Shown here: in pieces, positions 9,660-19,308 of the stretch
Numbering within the stretch: position 1 is the first letter of the stretch
Layout: every line of letters begins with the position of its first letter
Assembly: GCA_035403355.1 (NCBI GenBank)
Contig: DAONFA010000006.1
Coordinates: 1 to 64,000, forward strand
From: Candidatus Cloacimonas sp.
GTDB lineage: Bacteria > Cloacimonadota > Cloacimonadia > Cloacimonadales > Cloacimonadaceae
DNA length: 64,000 bases
Reading direction: 5' to 3'
The notes under the pieces: model-generated
Told to the model about the DNA's origin: nothing
What the model saw: only the letters and a program-made list of their open reading frames with translations
Databases searched by the model: none
Program-made: the position numbers and the translations under genes

Positions 9660-10475
9660 CTACTCCTTGCTTAAAGCATCCTTCATTTCCAGGGTTAATC
9701 TTCTTGCTTCTTTCCCGGCAGCAGAGGCAAAATCATTTCCCCGGGAAGCAAAAATGATGCCTCTTGAGCTATTGACCAAAATATTGGGTGTTGCCAAACT
9801 ATCTTTTGCCTCTTGTAAAACTGTTTTCAGGTCTCCACCCTGAGCTCCAATTCCGGGAATTAGCAATATTCTGTTTCGTAGTAAGTTTCTCATTGCTTTT
9901 AAATTTGCACTATAAGTTGCACCTATCACGGCTCCGAAATTCTCCTTTGGATAATTCTGCAACCAGTCAGCTATTTTTTCTGCCATACCCTCTTTCAGAA
10001 AATCGGCGGCTGAAGGATTGGAAGTTAAACATAAAACAAAAGCAAAAGCATTTCTTTCTTGAATCGGCTGCATAACATCGCTTCCCATAAGAGGATTTAA
10101 GGTGATGGCATCCACTTTGAGGTCAGCAAAAAAAGCAGATAGATAGGCAGTCATAGTATTGCCAATATCCCCAATTTTCGCATCCAAAATCACAGGAATA
10201 TTTTCCGGAATGAATTCCACCGTTTTATAAAGGGCATCCAAACCGCGCATTCCATCTGCCAGATAAAATGCCAAATTGGGCTTATAAGCACAAGCAAATT
10301 CAGCAGTTGATTCAATAATGGCTTGATTAAATTCCCAAATCGGATTGGCGGTTTTTTTTGCGCTTTCCGGAAGCTGCCCAAGTTCAGGGTCCAGCCCTAC
10401 ACAAAGCACTGATTTTATTTCTTGATAGCGTTCCTGATATTTATACCAAAACGATTTTAACACTATCTTCACCAT
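9660..10475 (-). CDS. pyrF: Orotidine 5'-phosphate decarboxylase (type 2)
   Basis: PyrF decarboxylates OMP to UMP, the last step of de novo pyrimidine synthesis. The 271-residue protein shows the phosphate/catalytic strands of the family: [10 protein letters not shown] near the N-terminus, [10 protein letters not shown], the catalytic [13 protein letters not shown] (Lys/Asp/Lys/Asp array) and the phosphate-binding [12 protein letters not shown]. Length and motifs match the longer type 2 (UMPS/mycobacterial-like) subfamily rather than the short E. coli type. The ATG at 10475 overlaps the end of pyrR by about 35 bases, which points to translational coupling; a TTG one codon earlier is possible. 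The pairing with pyrR supports the assignment. Confidence 0.93.
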   Translation of the reverse strand: MVKIVLKSFWYKYQERYQEIKSVLCVGLDPELGQLPESAKKTANPIWEFNQAIIESTAEFACAYKPNLAFYLADGMRGLDALYKTVEFIPENIPVILDAKIGDIGNTMTAYLSAFFADLKVDAITLNPLMGSDVMQPIQERNAFAFVLCLTSNPSAADFLKEGMAEKIADWLQNYPKENFGAVIGATYSANLKAMRNLLRNRILLIPGIGAQGGDLKTVLQEAKDSLATPNILVNSSRGIIFASRGNDFASAAGKEARRLTLEMKDALSKE

Positions 10476-10977
10476 CAATTTCTTCCAGAGAGACCTTAAT
10501 TATTTCCTCTTTGGAAGTGGGCACATTTTTGCCTACATAATCCGCTTTAATAGGCAGTTCCCGATGACCCCGATCAATTAAAACAGCCAGCTGAATGTGT
10601 TTCGGTCTGCCAAAATCCATTAAAGCATCAATGGCGGCACGAACCGTCCTTCCTGTGTAAAGAACATCATCCACAAGAACAACAACTGCATTTTCAATCT
10701 CAAAATCAATTGCCGAGCCCTTAATAACCGGCTGATGACTAATCGTAGAAAGATCATCCCGATATAAAGTTATATCCAAAATGCCAACCGGAACTTCCTG
10801 ATTGGATATAAGCTTTAAATAACTGGAAAGACGTTCTGCCAAAGGAACTCCCCGCGAACGAATACCCACCAGACGGATTTTTTCCAACCCGCGATTCTGT
10901 TCAATAATTTCGTGAGCCATTCTTTGCAGGGAACGCTCCATTTGGTCTTTGTCCATTATTTGACTTTTTACTTGCAT
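10441..10977 (-). CDS. pyrR: PyrR: bifunctional pyrimidine operon regulator / uracil phosphoribosyltransferase
   Basis: This 178-residue phosphoribosyltransferase carries the 13-residue PRPP-binding signature [13 protein letters not shown]. It also has the RSRGVPLA loop and the DITLYRDDL segment typical of PyrR. The start has an excellent Shine-Dalgarno (TAAGGAGGTAAA-ATG). In other bacteria PyrR binds pyr mRNA when UMP is high and promotes attenuation, and it also makes UMP from uracil. Here it precedes and overlaps pyrF. I could not recognise a PyrR anti-antiterminator in the 267-base upstream gap, which instead contains a heptamer array. Regulation of this operon by attenuation is therefore unproven. 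Confidence 0.92.
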   Translation of the reverse strand: MQVKSQIMDKDQMERSLQRMAHEIIEQNRGLEKIRLVGIRSRGVPLAERLSSYLKLISNQEVPVGILDITLYRDDLSTISHQPVIKGSAIDFEIENAVVVLVDDVLYTGRTVRAAIDALMDFGRPKHIQLAVLIDRGHRELPIKADYVGKNVPTSKEEIIKVSLEEIDGEDSVKIVLV

Positions 10978-11145
10978 TTTACCTCCTTACTAAGGGGCAA
11001 TGTATGGAAAGAGCTGTTCTTCTGAGATGGGCAGTAAGTTCATACTGTCCCAACCCGGAAAATTCTTGTGTCCGTTGATGAATATCCGCACAGAGTAACA
11101 TCCTCACTTTCCAAACCTGCATATTTTTATAATTACACATAACTG

Positions 11146-11250
11146 TTCACCCTTCACCCTTCACTTTTCACCGTTCACCCTTCACCGTTCACCCTTCACC
11201 GTTCACCCTTCACCGTTCACTGTTCACCGTTCACCGTTCACCGTTCACTT
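11146..11250. repeat. TTCACCN heptamer tandem array
   Basis: About 15 near-identical units of 7 bp (TTCACCC, TTCACCG and TTCACTT variants) occur in tandem. The array reaches into the end of the neighbouring carboxyltransferase gene: its TGA stop (11245-11247) is made by the GGTGAAC-type unit read on the minus strand. The same heptamer family recurs at 19684-19822. Confidence 0.9.
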
Positions 11251-13230
11251 GACAACTGCTAACACATCCCCTTTGGCAACATTAGCTCCTCCGTTAAAAG
11301 GTGCTTCCACAAGCACTCCATCAACCGGAGAAGGGATATTATTATACATTTTCATTGCTTCCAAAACGAGGACTGTATCTCCCTGTTTAACAGAATCACC
11401 AGGTTTTTTTTCATATCTGATAAACATTCCCGGCATCGGGGCAGTTATTTTGGTTCCGCCTTCAGAATTAACTACGGGAGCAGGTTTTGGTGCAGGAGCA
11501 GGATTGGATGGCTTAACCGGGGAACCTGAATTATTAGCCGGTTTTGTTACCGGGTCTGAAGTTTGGGGTGCAGGATGCGAACTGATAATTTTGGGGGTTG
11601 CTCCTTTTTCAGAGACCTCTACCAGGTAATAAGTATTATCCACAAAAACATCAAACTGACGTAGGTCTTTAGGTTTATCCTGCGGTTCCGTTTTTTCTAT
11701 CAGTTTACCTGCTTTGGCTTTAGCAATCAGTTCTTCTTCTTTTTTAATATCCTCCAGGGTTTTGGGCTTCATATCTTCCGGCATTGGTTCCAAGCCATAT
11801 TTAATTCTTAAGAACTTTTTGCCGGTGAGGTTATAGAGGGCAACAATCAGCTCATCATCAATGCTTTTAGCCAAGCCCTCGCATTCTTTATGAACTTGTT
11901 CCATAGCAGGAGGAATTACATCTCCGGGACGACAGGTTATTGGTGTTTCGCCTTTAGGATAACCTTTCAATGCTTTTTTCTGTACTTCCGGATTGATGGG
12001 TAAAGTAGTTTTTCCATAAAGACCATAACAAAGGTCTTTCACCTGTTCCGTAATCCGGGAATATTCACCTTCATATTTATCAAACAAGGCATTATTAACT
12101 GCCTGAATACCAACAATCTGACTGGTAGGAGTAACTAAAGGAATTTGACCCAGGTCTTTTCTCACCTTAGGAATTTCCTTAAACACATCGTCCAGCTTAT
12201 CCAAAGCATCCATTTGGCGTAATTGATTTACCAGGTTGGAAAGCATTCCGCCCGGGGTCTGATGAATTATTACATCGGTATCAATTATGGAGAATTTGGT
12301 AGTATCAGCAAATTCCATATACTTAGGAATATCTTTCTCCATTGCTTTGCCGATTTTGTTTAAAAGTTTGATGTCAAAACCGGTATCCCGATTGGTTCCC
12401 AAAAGAGAAATTACCAGGGGTTCAATAGCCGGATGAGAAGTTCTATAAGCATAGGGTGCTACACAAGTATCTATAATATCAACTCCTGCTTCAATAGCTT
12501 TTAACAAAGCCAAGTCCCCCATCCCGGAAGTGAAATGGGTGTGCAGATGAACAGGAACTTTCACATTTTCCTTCAGTGCCTTAATAAGTTCGTAAGCATC
12601 ATAAGGAGCAACTATGCCTGCCATATCTTTAATGCAAATTGTATCAGCACCAAGCTCTTCCAGTTGTTTGGCTTTACTTACATAATACTCAATATTATAA
12701 ATATCGCCACCCATTCTTTGTTCGGTTAAAGAAAAACAGATTGCGCCTTCAAATGCTTTCTTGTTTTTCTTGATGATTTTAACTGCGGTTATAAAATTGC
12801 GAAAGTCATTCAAAGCATCAAACACCCGAAATATATCAATGCCGTTATCGCAACAGCGCTGGACAAATGCTTCTACAACATCATCCGCATAATTTTGATA
12901 ACCAACCAGATTTTGTCCTCTTAATAACATTGAAAACGGGGTTTTGGTAATATGTTTTTTCAGCACTCTAATTCTTTCCCAGGGGTCTTCTCCCAAGTAA
13001 CGATGCATAGTGTCAAAAGTTGCTCCGCCCCAAACCTCCATAGAGTAAAAGCCAACCTGGTCCATCAGTTCTGCCACATTTAGCATATCTTCGGTTCTGC
13101 CTCTGGTGGCAAAAAGTGACTGATGCCCATCCCGAAAAGTTAAATCCTGAACTTTAACAGGATTTTCCGCTTTGGGTCGGTTCGGTTCATAATGCATAGT
13201 AGTCATTTCTACGCAACTATGTTTATCCAT
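11245..13230 (-). CDS. Biotin-dependent carboxyltransferase: 5S/OadA-type subunit fused to biotin carrier domain
   Basis: The 661-residue protein has the HMGL-like carboxyltransferase domain of oxaloacetate decarboxylase alpha, pyruvate carboxylase subunit B and transcarboxylase 5S. The segment DLTFRDGHQSLFATR and the Lys region CIKDMAG mark the metal/pyruvate site. A conserved C-terminal extension follows, then a Pro/Ala-rich linker (about 545-590). The last part is a biotinyl domain with the biotin-lysine motif EAMKM. It would transfer CO2 between carboxybiotin and pyruvate/oxaloacetate. The start has AAAGGAG. It lies just downstream of a mini-OadG-like peptide and a 12S-type subunit on the same strand. 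No OadB membrane pump subunit is present, which favours a soluble transcarboxylase-type role. Confidence 0.9.
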   Translation of the reverse strand: MDKHSCVEMTTMHYEPNRPKAENPVKVQDLTFRDGHQSLFATRGRTEDMLNVAELMDQVGFYSMEVWGGATFDTMHRYLGEDPWERIRVLKKHITKTPFSMLLRGQNLVGYQNYADDVVEAFVQRCCDNGIDIFRVFDALNDFRNFITAVKIIKKNKKAFEGAICFSLTEQRMGGDIYNIEYYVSKAKQLEELGADTICIKDMAGIVAPYDAYELIKALKENVKVPVHLHTHFTSGMGDLALLKAIEAGVDIIDTCVAPYAYRTSHPAIEPLVISLLGTNRDTGFDIKLLNKIGKAMEKDIPKYMEFADTTKFSIIDTDVIIHQTPGGMLSNLVNQLRQMDALDKLDDVFKEIPKVRKDLGQIPLVTPTSQIVGIQAVNNALFDKYEGEYSRITEQVKDLCYGLYGKTTLPINPEVQKKALKGYPKGETPITCRPGDVIPPAMEQVHKECEGLAKSIDDELIVALYNLTGKKFLRIKYGLEPMPEDMKPKTLEDIKKEEELIAKAKAGKLIEKTEPQDKPKDLRQFDVFVDNTYYLVEVSEKGATPKIISSHPAPQTSDPVTKPANNSGSPVKPSNPAPAPKPAPVVNSEGGTKITAPMPGMFIRYEKKPGDSVKQGDTVLVLEAMKMYNNIPSPVDGVLVEAPFNGGANVAKGDVLAVVK

Positions 13231-13242
13231 TTATGTCTCCTT

Positions 13243-13431
13243 TTATCTGTTTCTTTTAATTATTCTTCTTTGCGTTAAATCGCGATATTGCATTGTTAAT
13301 GCTCTACCGTAAGCAGTATAGGGTTGAGAGGGAATTCCTCTTTGCGGTTCCTTAAAAGTTATAGCTGTTTCTTCACTTTGAATGAGGGCTATCACAGCTC
13401 CGATAGCGGCAATTTCTTTATTGTCTTTCAT
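13243..13431 (-). CDS. Small OadG/decarboxylase-subunit-like protein
   Basis: This 62-residue protein is placed 19 bases after the 12S-type gene and 12 bases before the 5S/biotin gene, with its own AAAGGGAA site. Its N-terminus (EIAAIGAVIALI) resembles the EIAAI-A-AIA segment found at the C-terminus of OadG/MmdD small subunits of sodium-pump decarboxylases. It lacks the membrane helix of full OadG. In characterised complexes that segment helps assemble the carboxyltransferase with the biotin domain. An assembly role here is inferred from this and from the operon position. Confidence 0.65.
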   Translation of the reverse strand: MKDNKEIAAIGAVIALIQSEETAITFKEPQRGIPSQPYTAYGRALTMQYRDLTQRRIIKRNR

Positions 13432-13450
13432 CGTTCAATTCCCTTTTCTA

Positions 13451-15004
13451 TTATAGAGGAATGTTCCCATGTTTTTTCGGGGGCAAACTTTCACTCTTGG
13501 TGCAAAGTATTTCCAGAGCGTCAATTAAGCGTTTACGGGTTTGCGAAGGGACGATAACAGCATCCACATAACCTCGTTCAGCTGCTACATAAGGATTATT
13601 AAATTGCGCTTCATAAATCTGAATCATTTCCTGCCGTTTTGCTTCAGGATTTTCTGCAGAGTTAATCTCCTTGCGGAAAATAATATTAGCAGCGCCTTGT
13701 GCACCCATAACAGCTATTTCTGCCATAGGCCAGGCAAAAACCATATCCGCTCCTAAATGTTTGCTACTCATAGCTATATAGCTGCCTCCATAATCCTTGC
13801 GCGTAACGACTGTCAATTTGGGAACTGTTGCCTCAGAATAACACCATAAAAGTTTTGCTCCATGACGAATAATTCCATTCCACTCCTGATGAGTTCCGGG
13901 AAGGTATCCTGGCACATCTACAAAAGTTACCAAGGGAATATTAAAAGCATCGCAAAAACGCACAAAACGCGTTGCCTTATCGGAAGCATCAATATCTAAA
14001 CACCCTGCTAAAACAGCTGGCTGACTGGCTATGATACCAATTACCCTTCCATTTAAGCGCGCAAAACCAATAATCACATTTTGGGCATAATAATAATGGG
14101 GCTCAAAAAAGATACCGTTATCTACAACGCTATGAATAACATCCCGCATATCATAACCCATCTTTGGGTCATCAGGAATTATGGAATCCAATTCTGAACA
14201 TACCCGCCACGGGTCATCAAGGTTCTGAACTCTTGGTGGTTCTTCCATATTATTGGAAGGCAGATAGGAGAGCAGAACTTTTATCTGTTCAATGGCATCG
14301 GCATCGTTTTCACAGGCAAAATGGGCATTGCCGCTTTTGCTGTTATGAGCCATTGCCCCACCCAATTCTTCTTGATTTGTATCTTCGCCTGTTACGGCAC
14401 GAATTACATCGGGACCGGTAATAAACATAAAACTGGTGTTTTTTACCATAAAAACAAAATCCGTCATTGCTGGAGAATAAACAGCTCCACCAGCACAGGG
14501 ACCCATAATTGCAGTTATTTGAGGGATAACTCCACTGGCACGGGAATTTCGGAAAAAGATGTCTCCATAACCTTTTAAAGCATCAACTCCTTCCTGAATT
14601 CTTGCCCCACCTGAATCTTGAATGCCCACTACAGGAACTCCGCTTTTTAAAGCCATATCCATAATTTTGCAGATTTTGGCAGCATGCATTTCTCCCAAAG
14701 AACCACCTCGGGAAGTAAAATCCTGACTGAAAGCAAAAACAGGACGACCATCTACTAAACCATGACCTGTAATAACGCCATCGGAAGGGATTTCTATTTT
14801 TTCCATACCAAAATTATCACAGCGGTGCGAAACGAACATATCCAATTCCCGAAAAGTGCCTTCATCAAAAAGAAGTCCCAGCCGTTCCCGGGCTGTTAAT
14901 TTACCCCCCTGTTTTTGTTTGGCAATGGCTTTTTCACCACCCATTTGAAGTATTTTTTCTTCTTTTTCCAGTAAGCCCTGGATTGCATCTTTTGTGGATT
15001 GCAT
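13451..15004 (-). CDS. Acyl-CoA (propionyl/methylmalonyl-CoA) carboxyltransferase, 12S/PccB/MmdA type
   Basis: The 517-residue protein belongs to the crotonase-fold carboxyltransferase family (12S of transcarboxylase, MmdA, PccB). Its N-terminal half has [17 protein letters not shown] and the oxyanion-hole segment [14 protein letters not shown]. The C-terminal half has [12 protein letters not shown], the CoA-binding side [17 protein letters not shown] and [13 protein letters not shown]. It moves CO2 between methylmalonyl-CoA and carboxybiotin. With the two downstream genes it forms a likely three-gene operon. The set fits a methylmalonyl-CoA:pyruvate transcarboxylase linking propionyl-CoA and oxaloacetate, or a decarboxylase whose membrane part is elsewhere. 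The start is preceded by AGAGGAT. Confidence 0.9.
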   Translation of the reverse strand: MQSTKDAIQGLLEKEEKILQMGGEKAIAKQKQGGKLTARERLGLLFDEGTFRELDMFVSHRCDNFGMEKIEIPSDGVITGHGLVDGRPVFAFSQDFTSRGGSLGEMHAAKICKIMDMALKSGVPVVGIQDSGGARIQEGVDALKGYGDIFFRNSRASGVIPQITAIMGPCAGGAVYSPAMTDFVFMVKNTSFMFITGPDVIRAVTGEDTNQEELGGAMAHNSKSGNAHFACENDADAIEQIKVLLSYLPSNNMEEPPRVQNLDDPWRVCSELDSIIPDDPKMGYDMRDVIHSVVDNGIFFEPHYYYAQNVIIGFARLNGRVIGIIASQPAVLAGCLDIDASDKATRFVRFCDAFNIPLVTFVDVPGYLPGTHQEWNGIIRHGAKLLWCYSEATVPKLTVVTRKDYGGSYIAMSSKHLGADMVFAWPMAEIAVMGAQGAANIIFRKEINSAENPEAKRQEMIQIYEAQFNNPYVAAERGYVDAVIVPSQTRKRLIDALEILCTKSESLPPKKHGNIPL

Positions 15005-15130
15005 CAGTTATCCTCTCTATTTCTTAACTTTATTTTTGTGTTTTCTCTATCCTGTTTTTTATTGCGGGTATTGATTTTAACTTAATAAAGCACATTCTTA
15101 TTAAGCTTTATTTTGTCAAATCAAATTTCC

Positions 15131-16426
15131 TTAAGAGGAAAGTGATTTTTCCTCCGGCAAAGCCGTCTGTTCAGCAAAATTACCTTGCAGCCAAAGATTA
15201 ATCAGGTAAAAGCTTTCATTGGCGGGAAGCGCATTAAATTTTCCCCGGGCATCAACTAACTCCAAGCCAAATCGGGTTCTACGATAAAGAATTGTAAGGC
15301 GTTCAGGATAAAGCATTTTAGCCGCGTAAGAGAAACTATCGCTAATATCATAAAGATAAGAATATATGCAATGGTGCATTTCCTCACCTTCTATATAGAG
15401 TTCCACGGAATTGTGAATATGTTCAATCCAAAGGGTATCACACTTAATATCTTTAGCTATTCCGGCAGGAAATTGGGTGTGATTTATCTGTTTCAGCTTA
15501 ATTATCTGATTTACCAACTCATCGTGAACGGTTTTTATCTCTGTTATATTTTTCAAGTTCGGTTTTTTAATCGGTATCCCATTTGTTTCACAAATAGCAT
15601 ACATTCGGTTAATATCATTAATCAGACGACTGATATCCACGACTTCTTCTTCGTTCATTGTAGCGATTTCCGCAATACAATTATAGCTAATCATTTTTTC
15701 CTCTCTTCGGCAGACAAGAACTATGCTGTAAGCATTGTGCACCGGAAAAAAAGAGAGTTGCCTAAGCAAGGCAGGATTGTTTTGTAAAGAAGTTCTAAGA
15801 ATAAAATAGAGATTAGTGTTTAGCTTTTGCGGCTTTATTTTGGCAAAGGTCTTAACCATTGTTTCGCAAGCAGGAAAACCAAAATAGGCAAGGATGTCTT
15901 TGCGTTTAATTTTCACCAGTCGCATTGCCGATTGCCAATATTTCTTGCTTTTTAAGGGATGAAAAATAGCGTGAGCACCAAGTAAATAACCCAAGGCAGG
16001 ATTGGATTGCATCAGTTCAAAAGCATAATTCCCTCCTCTAATTAACAGGCAATAGAGAAACCAATAACGATCGGGAAAACGGTTCAATAAATCCACTTGC
16101 TCTTTGCCTACATAAGCAACAATGTTTTTATAGATAGTCGCTTTGTGCAAAGCATTTTTCCGAATGGCGTAAACCGGGCTTTCCAAATTCCGAAGATTGG
16201 GAGGCGTAAATAGAAAAGGAAAGGGTTTATAGGGCATATCGCACTGCCAATTATTATTCTTCAAGATCTTAGAATATGCTGCAGGATAGGGTTTTGCAAG
16301 GCGTATAACTTCTATTCTATACCTCGTATAATGATAGATTTTGCCTTGCTCCGGATTGAAGACAAGGGCACTTTTATCTATTTTCCGATAAGAATCAGGA
16401 ACGAAGGGTTTAATTTCACTCGCCAT
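15131..16426 (-). CDS. PcfJ-like protein of unknown function
   Basis: This 431-residue protein is not a recognisable enzyme. Its C-terminal part contains EGEEMHHCIYSY (near residue 350), matching the EG-x-hHHC-x-SY signature of PcfJ-like proteins, followed by a compact domain (TILYR...LELVDARG). PcfJ-type proteins are named from a conjugative plasmid locus, but chromosomal single copies are frequent and their role is unknown. The N-terminal 250 residues are mainly helical with scattered Trp/Tyr. The gene has no partner: a promoter-proximal gap of about 470 bases lies upstream and the carboxyltransferase operon lies downstream on the same strand. The His-His-Cys triplet is a plausible metal or catalytic site. 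Confidence 0.6.
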   Translation of the reverse strand: MASEIKPFVPDSYRKIDKSALVFNPEQGKIYHYTRYRIEVIRLAKPYPAAYSKILKNNNWQCDMPYKPFPFLFTPPNLRNLESPVYAIRKNALHKATIYKNIVAYVGKEQVDLLNRFPDRYWFLYCLLIRGGNYAFELMQSNPALGYLLGAHAIFHPLKSKKYWQSAMRLVKIKRKDILAYFGFPACETMVKTFAKIKPQKLNTNLYFILRTSLQNNPALLRQLSFFPVHNAYSIVLVCRREEKMISYNCIAEIATMNEEEVVDISRLINDINRMYAICETNGIPIKKPNLKNITEIKTVHDELVNQIIKLKQINHTQFPAGIAKDIKCDTLWIEHIHNSVELYIEGEEMHHCIYSYLYDISDSFSYAAKMLYPERLTILYRRTRFGLELVDARGKFNALPANESFYLINLWLQGNFAEQTALPEEKSLSS

Positions 16427-16900
16427 AGAAGAACTCCTCCTATATATTTATCACTTTTCCGTCACTTATGTTTTTGTTTCTGAGATTCAAGCTATATGCT
16501 AATTCCGGTTTATAAAAAACTGTCAAGATAAAACCCGCTTTTTTTTCTATCACCCTATTTTTTAAAACAGGGTAGTATAAACTCTATTCTCTTTGCCCTT
16601 TGCCCGAGCCCAAAAGGCAACATAATGATCGCGATGGAGGCGTAAACCCCTCGTAAATTTCACGATGTAAACCGAGCCAGGTTTTGACAGTAAGTCAAAA
16701 CCTACTTCCGGTTACAATTTTGTGTAGTCGGAGCTCGCTGAGACACCTTTTTTTTCTTCCGGAAGGACGGTGTCCTCATCGTTCATTATTGTTGCCCTGT
16801 TTTTAATAATGAAAAGAGCAAAATTCGCATTTCCCCTTGACATAAAAACAGCGCATAAGAATGTTAAAAAAAATGGATAAATGAAGAGGCAACTCCGATA
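16427..16900. other. Divergent intergenic region with hairpins and a repeat copy
   Basis: There is no convincing gene in this gap between divergent genes. It holds a 9-bp hairpin (GGTTTTGAC-AGTAA-GTCAAAACC, 16680-16702), the 19-nt GTGTAGTCGGAGCTCGCTG repeat at 16722-16740 (also at 5982-6000, inverted), and a TTGACA box at 16837 that may drive the glycosyltransferase genes. A 72-codon open frame on the minus strand runs through the repeat and overlaps the glycosyltransferase start; I do not call it. Confidence 0.6.
16837..16865 (+). promoter_or_regulatory. Possible sigma-70-type promoter for the glycosyltransferase pair
   Basis: A perfect TTGACA (16837-16842) is followed after 17 bases by the weak -10 AATGTT (16860-16865). 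Transcription would begin about 30 bases before the ATG at 16901. The poor -10 keeps confidence low. Confidence 0.3.
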
Positions 16901-18034
16901 ATGAAGATATGCATTGTTTCTAACGCTCATCCAACAAATGATGTGCGTTTATATTATAAACTGGGCATAAGTTTAGCCAAAAAGTATGAAACATATATAA
17001 TTACTACTAATGGAGTAGTAAATAACACTCACAATCCCTATCAAATGGTGGTGGATGTTTCTTCTCGCTGGTATGCTATCTGGCATTTAGGCAAAAAAAT
17101 AAAGGAACTGCAGCCGGAGCTGCTTATATGTGTGGAGCCGTTAACTTTGCTAATTGCCTGGGCGATGAAAAAAAAGCTGCATTTTAAGGTTATTTTTGAT
17201 GTCCATGAATTCTTTGCCATTTCTTTCAGTGAAAGATTTCCCCGGTTTTTGCGTTTTCCTGCCTGTTTAATATATCAATGCGGCTTAAAGCGGTTAATGA
17301 AAATTGCCGATGCCGTCTTCACGGTAAATTTGGAGATGCAAAAACAATTGCAGAGAGGAAATAAAAGCAAGCCATTTTTAGTGCTGCCGAATTATCCGGT
17401 GAAAAATGTTTGGGATTATGAATGCAATATACCCGGTTCTCTGGAACAGCTATGTCAGATGAACTTTGATTTTATCTATATTGGTGGCTTAACCGAAGAG
17501 CGTGGCATCTTTAAAATTTTAAAGATGATTTCCCTGCTGAAAAGTAATTTCCCTTTTTTGAAAGTGCTAATTTTGGGTAAATTCTTTAAGCAGGAAACCG
17601 AAAAACGCTTCAATCAAAGCATCAATGAATATAATTTGAATGCGATTATTTATTATCAAAGCTGGATTCCGGCAGAAAAAATAGGCCTTTTGCTAAAACG
17701 CTGTCGGTTCGGGCTGTGGTTTTTTAATCCTAAAAATAAGCGTTTGCGTCTTTCTACTCCGCTTAAGGTATTGGAATATCTGGCTGCAGGACTTCCAGTT
17801 ATTACCATCAAAACCCCTTTGCTGAAAGCACTGATAGAAAAAAACGGATTAGGTATTTGTGCCCCATATCAAGCTAAAGCATTAGCTGATGCCTGTGCTA
17901 AAATGCTGGCTTTAAATGAAAATGAATATAAGGCGATGAGCGAAAAATGCCTTAAATTAACTGAAAGTAAATATAATTGGGAAGCCCTTGAGCCGGAACT
18001 GTTTAAATTAGTTAACGGACTTATCCGCAAATGA
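16901..18034 (+). CDS. Glycosyltransferase, family 4-like (GT-B fold)
   Basis: The 377-residue protein begins KICIVSNAHP...DVRLYYKLGISLAK, an N-terminal Rossmann half like GT4 enzymes that act on cell-surface glycans. The C-terminal half has the donor-site features: FIYIGGLTEERGI, LKVLILGKF, and the PLKVLEYLAAGLPVI stretch that corresponds to the E-x7-E-type nucleotide-sugar region, here with one Glu. It ends in a run of helices. No transmembrane segment is evident, so it likely works at the cytoplasmic face of the membrane. The next gene overlaps it by 4 bases (ATGA), and the two probably act on the same polysaccharide or glycolipid. Donor and acceptor cannot be deduced. Confidence 0.83.
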   Translation: MKICIVSNAHPTNDVRLYYKLGISLAKKYETYIITTNGVVNNTHNPYQMVVDVSSRWYAIWHLGKKIKELQPELLICVEPLTLLIAWAMKKKLHFKVIFDVHEFFAISFSERFPRFLRFPACLIYQCGLKRLMKIADAVFTVNLEMQKQLQRGNKSKPFLVLPNYPVKNVWDYECNIPGSLEQLCQMNFDFIYIGGLTEERGIFKILKMISLLKSNFPFLKVLILGKFFKQETEKRFNQSINEYNLNAIIYYQSWIPAEKIGLLLKRCRFGLWFFNPKNKRLRLSTPLKVLEYLAAGLPVITIKTPLLKALIEKNGLGICAPYQAKALADACAKMLALNENEYKAMSEKCLKLTESKYNWEALEPELFKLVNGLIRK

Positions 18035-19308
18035 ACATTCTTTTTATCAGTTATTTTTACCCTCCCTTGGCAGGACCGGCTTCTTTACGCAACATAAAGA
18101 ATGTGAAATACCTTAGCCAAAATGGTAACCTGATTGATGTTCTTACAGTCGGCAATATTGTGTATAACTATTACGATAACGGTCTGTTAGCAGAAAGCTG
18201 CCACCACCGGATTTTCCATATTCCTTCTTACGACCCGATGTCCCTTCTGGAAAAAATAAGCGGTAAAAATAAAAATGCCTCCAATCAAATCTATCATAAT
18301 ACGCCGGAACGATACAAACTCTTCCTCCGACGGCTTTATCCTTTGGACGATAAGGTGTTGTGGCTGCCCAATTTACTGAAAGAAGGCAGAAAACTTCTGG
18401 CTGAAGAAAAATATGACCTAATCTATGTTTCCTGCGGTCCCTTTTCTTCTGCTGTCGCTGCCAGAAAATTAAGCCAAAGCTTTCAGCTGCCTTATGTTTT
18501 GGAAATGCGGGATTACTGGACTCTTTTAAAGGACTATAATCTGCAGGGAAATTATCTGAACCGACTTTATGCACGCAACACGGAAAAAAAGCTACTGCAG
18601 GATGCGTCTTTAATAGTAACCGCTACTAAAGGTATCGCTGAAGATATTAGTGAGCAGTTTGGCAAAAATCTGATGGCTAAATCCTTTATTCTTTACAACG
18701 GACCCGATGAAGAAGATTTCGCAGCTATCACTCCCGTGCCGAAAGACCCCTCTCAATATGTTTTAAGCTATTTTGGCGCGCTGTATGCCAAAAGGTCGTT
18801 AAAATGGCTGCTGAAAGCATTGAAGGACTTGCAAAACGAACATAAACTCCCGCAGAACTTTTCCCTGCGTCTTTATGGAAATTATCACCTTGAAACTCTG
18901 CAGGAAATTAAACAAAGCGGAATAGAAAATCTGGTGCAAATAATCCCTCAGCTAAGCCATAAAGATGCATTAAACGCTATGCTTGCTTCCGATGCTTTAC
19001 TGCTTTTGATAAATTCCGATAGCCCCAAGGGAACTCTCACCAGTAAAATATTTGAATATTTACGCCTGAAAAAACCTGTTTTGGCTCTTATTCCGGCTAA
19101 CGGTGAAGCCGCTGAACTACTAAAAGAAAGTGGACAAAATTATATCTGCCCGATGGAATCGTCCTCAGCAATCAAATCCTGTATAGAAAAGTTATTTGCC
19201 GATAGAGAAAAAGAATTGCAATTCCAGTATCTGGCAGATAAATACGATAGGAAAAAACAGATAGCGGAGCTTAATCAACGCCTGCTGTCTTTGTTAAAAA
19301 AAGAGTGA
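18031..19308 (+). CDS. Glycosyltransferase, family 4-like (second of pair)
   Basis: The 425-residue GT-B protein begins MNILFISYFYPPLAGPASLR, the N-terminal pattern of WbuB-like GT4 enzymes, whose acceptor loop is Gly/Pro rich. The middle has LPYVLEMRDYWTL and the inter-domain ILYNGPDEEDF. The C-terminal domain has YFGALYAKRSLKWLLKAL and SKIFEYLRLKKPVLALIPANGEA, the donor nucleotide-sugar region. It overlaps the previous glycosyltransferase by ATGA, so the two form an operon. Its last codons (KKE-stop) already look like the first unit of the GA-rich repeat array that follows, so the 3' end may have been reshaped by the repeat. Confidence 0.83.
   Translation: MNILFISYFYPPLAGPASLRNIKNVKYLSQNGNLIDVLTVGNIVYNYYDNGLLAESCHHRIFHIPSYDPMSLLEKISGKNKNASNQIYHNTPERYKLFLRRLYPLDDKVLWLPNLLKEGRKLLAEEKYDLIYVSCGPFSSAVAARKLSQSFQLPYVLEMRDYWTLLKDYNLQGNYLNRLYARNTEKKLLQDASLIVTATKGIAEDISEQFGKNLMAKSFILYNGPDEEDFAAITPVPKDPSQYVLSYFGALYAKRSLKWLLKALKDLQNEHKLPQNFSLRLYGNYHLETLQEIKQSGIENLVQIIPQLSHKDALNAMLASDALLLLINSDSPKGTLTSKIFEYLRLKKPVLALIPANGEAAELLKESGQNYICPMESSSAIKSCIEKLFADREKELQFQYLADKYDRKKQIAELNQRLLSLLKKE

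Noticed and set aside
10978..11244. PyrR-binding attenuator upstream of pyrR
   Set aside because: I could not identify the binding loop or a terminator/antiterminator pair; the gap is mostly repeat array.
16712..16930. 72-codon minus-strand frame upstream of the glycosyltransferase gene
   Set aside because: It runs through a dispersed repeat, overlaps the glycosyltransferase start and its promoter, and has no family.
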